Assembly: GCA_046347195.1 (NCBI GenBank)
Contig: JAXMGQ010000022.1
Span: forward strand, 12,711 to 76,710
Length of the DNA stretch: 64,000 nucleotides
Source: TMP-86 sp046347195
GTDB lineage: Bacteria; Pseudomonadota; Gammaproteobacteria; Steroidobacterales; Steroidobacteraceae
Direction: 5' to 3'
Of the stretch, positions 62,877 through 64,000 are shown piece after piece. Numbering within the stretch: position 1 is the stretch's first letter; every line of letters begins with the position of its first letter. The translations under genes and the position numbers were made by a program. The notes beneath the pieces are model-generated. The model searched no databases and was not told the origin of the DNA. It worked only from the letters and a program-made list of their open reading frames with translations.

Positions 62877-64000
62877 GTGCTCGATGCCAAGGCCCTGCGA
62901 ACTGATCTTGCCGCCACCGCAGCGAACCTCGCGCGGCGTGGCTTCCAGCTCGATGTCGATCGCGTGCGCGGCATCGAAGATCGCCGCAAGCAGATGCAGG
63001 TGGAGGCCGACCGGCTGCGCGCGCAGCGCAATGCCGGCGCCAAGGCCGTCGGTATGGCCAAGGGCAAGGGCGAGGACGTGACCGCGCTGATTGCCCAGGG
63101 AGAGGCGCTGGCGCAGCAGCTGGCCGGCGCGGAAGGCGCGCTCGCGCAACTGCAGTCCGAACTCACGGAGCTGCAGCTCGGCATCCCGAACCTGCTGCAC
63201 GAGTCGGTGCCCGAGGGGCGCGACGAAAGCGCGAACGTCGAGGTGCGGCGCTGGGGCGAGCCGCGTCACTTCGATTTCGAGCCGAAGGACCATGTGGCCG
63301 TCGGCGAGCCGCTGGGCCTCGATTTCGAGAGCGCCGGCCGCATCTCCGGCGCGCGGTTCGTGGTCATGGGAGGTTCGCTCGCGCGCCTGCATCGTGCGCT
63401 GATCCAGTTCATGCTGGACCTGCACACGCGTGAGCACGGCTATCGCGAGATGTACGTTCCGTATCTCGTCAATCGCGACACGCTCACCGGCACGGGCCAG
63501 CTGCCGAAATTCGAGCCGGACCTGTTCGCCTTGCGCGGCGAGCAATCGCTGTTCCTGATCCCCACCGCCGAGGTGCCCGTCACCAACCTGGTGCGCGATC
63601 GCATCCTCACGCCAGAGGAGCTGCCGTTGCGGTTCGTGGCGCACACGCCGTGCTTTCGTTCCGAGGCAGGCGCGCACGGCAAGGACACGCGAGGCATGAT
63701 CCGACAGCATCAGTTCGAGAAGGTGGAACTCGTGCACATCGTGCGGCCCGCGGAGTCCTACGCCGCGCTCGAGCTGCTGACCTCGCATGCGGAAGGCGTG
63801 CTCAAGGCGCTGGGGCTGCCGTACCGGGTCATTGCGCTGTGCGCGGGGGACGTCGGCTTCGGCAGCGCCAAGACCTATGACCTCGAGGTGTGGCTGCCGA
63901 GCCAGGGCCGTTACCGTGAAATCTCCTCCTGCAGCAACTGCGAGGCCTTCCAGGCTCGGCGCATGCAGGCGCGCTGGCGCAATCCGGACACGGGCAAGCC
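62877..64000 (+). CDS. serS: Seryl-tRNA synthetase (5' part, truncated by window edge)
   Basis: The first 374 residues of SerRS, all in one frame. N-terminal coiled-coil arm (residues about 25-110) that grips tRNA, VPYLVNRDTLTGTGQLPKFEPDLF, the TAEVPVTNLVRDRIL motif 2 region, and FRSEAGAHGKDTRGMIRQHQFEKVELV. GTG 62877 is the start and gives a typical MLDAKALR N-terminus. It runs off the right edge. Confidence 0.96.
   Translation, partial: MLDAKALRTDLAATAANLARRGFQLDVDRVRGIEDRRKQMQVEADRLRAQRNAGAKAVGMAKGKGEDVTALIAQGEALAQQLAGAEGALAQLQSELTELQLGIPNLLHESVPEGRDESANVEVRRWGEPRHFDFEPKDHVAVGEPLGLDFESAGRISGARFVVMGGSLARLHRALIQFMLDLHTREHGYREMYVPYLVNRDTLTGTGQLPKFEPDLFALRGEQSLFLIPTAEVPVTNLVRDRILTPEELPLRFVAHTPCFRSEAGAHGKDTRGMIRQHQFEKVELVHIVRPAESYAALELLTSHAEGVLKALGLPYRVIALCAGDVGFGSAKTYDLEVWLPSQGRYREISSCSNCEAFQARRMQARWRNPDTGK

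Overview
This is a GC-rich chromosomal window that is almost entirely housekeeping DNA from a gammaproteobacterium. Gene order is the main evidence. The run rseB, DUF836, lepA, lepB, DUF4845, rnc, era, recO, pdxJ, acpS is the classic gammaproteobacterial order. So is lolC/lolE/lolD, DUF2062, comEC, exbB/exbD, msbA, lpxK, Trm112-like, kdsB, and rne, rluC, yceF, rpmF, plsX, fabH. The high GC and the TonB-dependent receptor style fit a Steroidobacter/Nevskia/Xanthomonas-like lineage, but the family is inference only. I saw no rRNA, tRNA, CRISPR array, prophage or insertion sequence.

Layout: 1-730 end of rseB and a glutaredoxin-like gene; 778-1821 an accessory XRE/nucleotidyltransferase toxin-antitoxin-like pair with a palindromic promoter; 2152-8895 translation, signal peptidase, RNA processing and PLP/ACP genes; 8898-12945 exonuclease, rlmD, nagZ and a LOV-GGDEF-like sensor; 12968-16431 mfd (minus); 16521-22950 lipoprotein export and competence; 23025-27852 lipid A and KDO supply; 27842-31010 quinone oxidoreductase, outer-membrane protein, phosphatase and DUF4184; 31055-37908 rne/rluC/yceF and the rpmF-plsX-fabH operon; 37911-40185 envelope genes; 40442-45029 a Tat-exported flavoprotein divergent from a TonB-dependent receptor; 45145-45768 lexA; 45813-52053 an acidic protein and a four-gene type II secretion operon gspCDEF (minus); 52245-54864 clpS-clpA; 54889-57961 infA, aat, GNAT and trxB (minus); 58029 to the end ftsK, lolA, VanZ-like, rarA, serS.

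The window shows two general properties. First, seven otherwise conserved housekeeping genes (a PolB-like exonuclease, rlmD, nagZ, mfd, msbA, rarA and the 5' end of gspE) are interrupted. Most breaks can be repaired by restoring one G or C to a short G/C run, or a CG dinucleotide, so I read them as consensus errors rather than real pseudogenes. Second, several genes have a -10 element 7-9 nt before the start codon and no Shine-Dalgarno sequence, which suggests leaderless transcripts.

The most biologically interesting items are the LOV-type sensor that lacks the photoactive cysteine and is fused to a degenerate GGDEF domain, the XRE/nucleotidyltransferase module, the LexA-controlled lexA promoter, a near-consensus rpmF promoter where yceD is missing, and a duplicated-domain periplasmic protein of unknown function. 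I found no convincing large undescribed multi-gene system.
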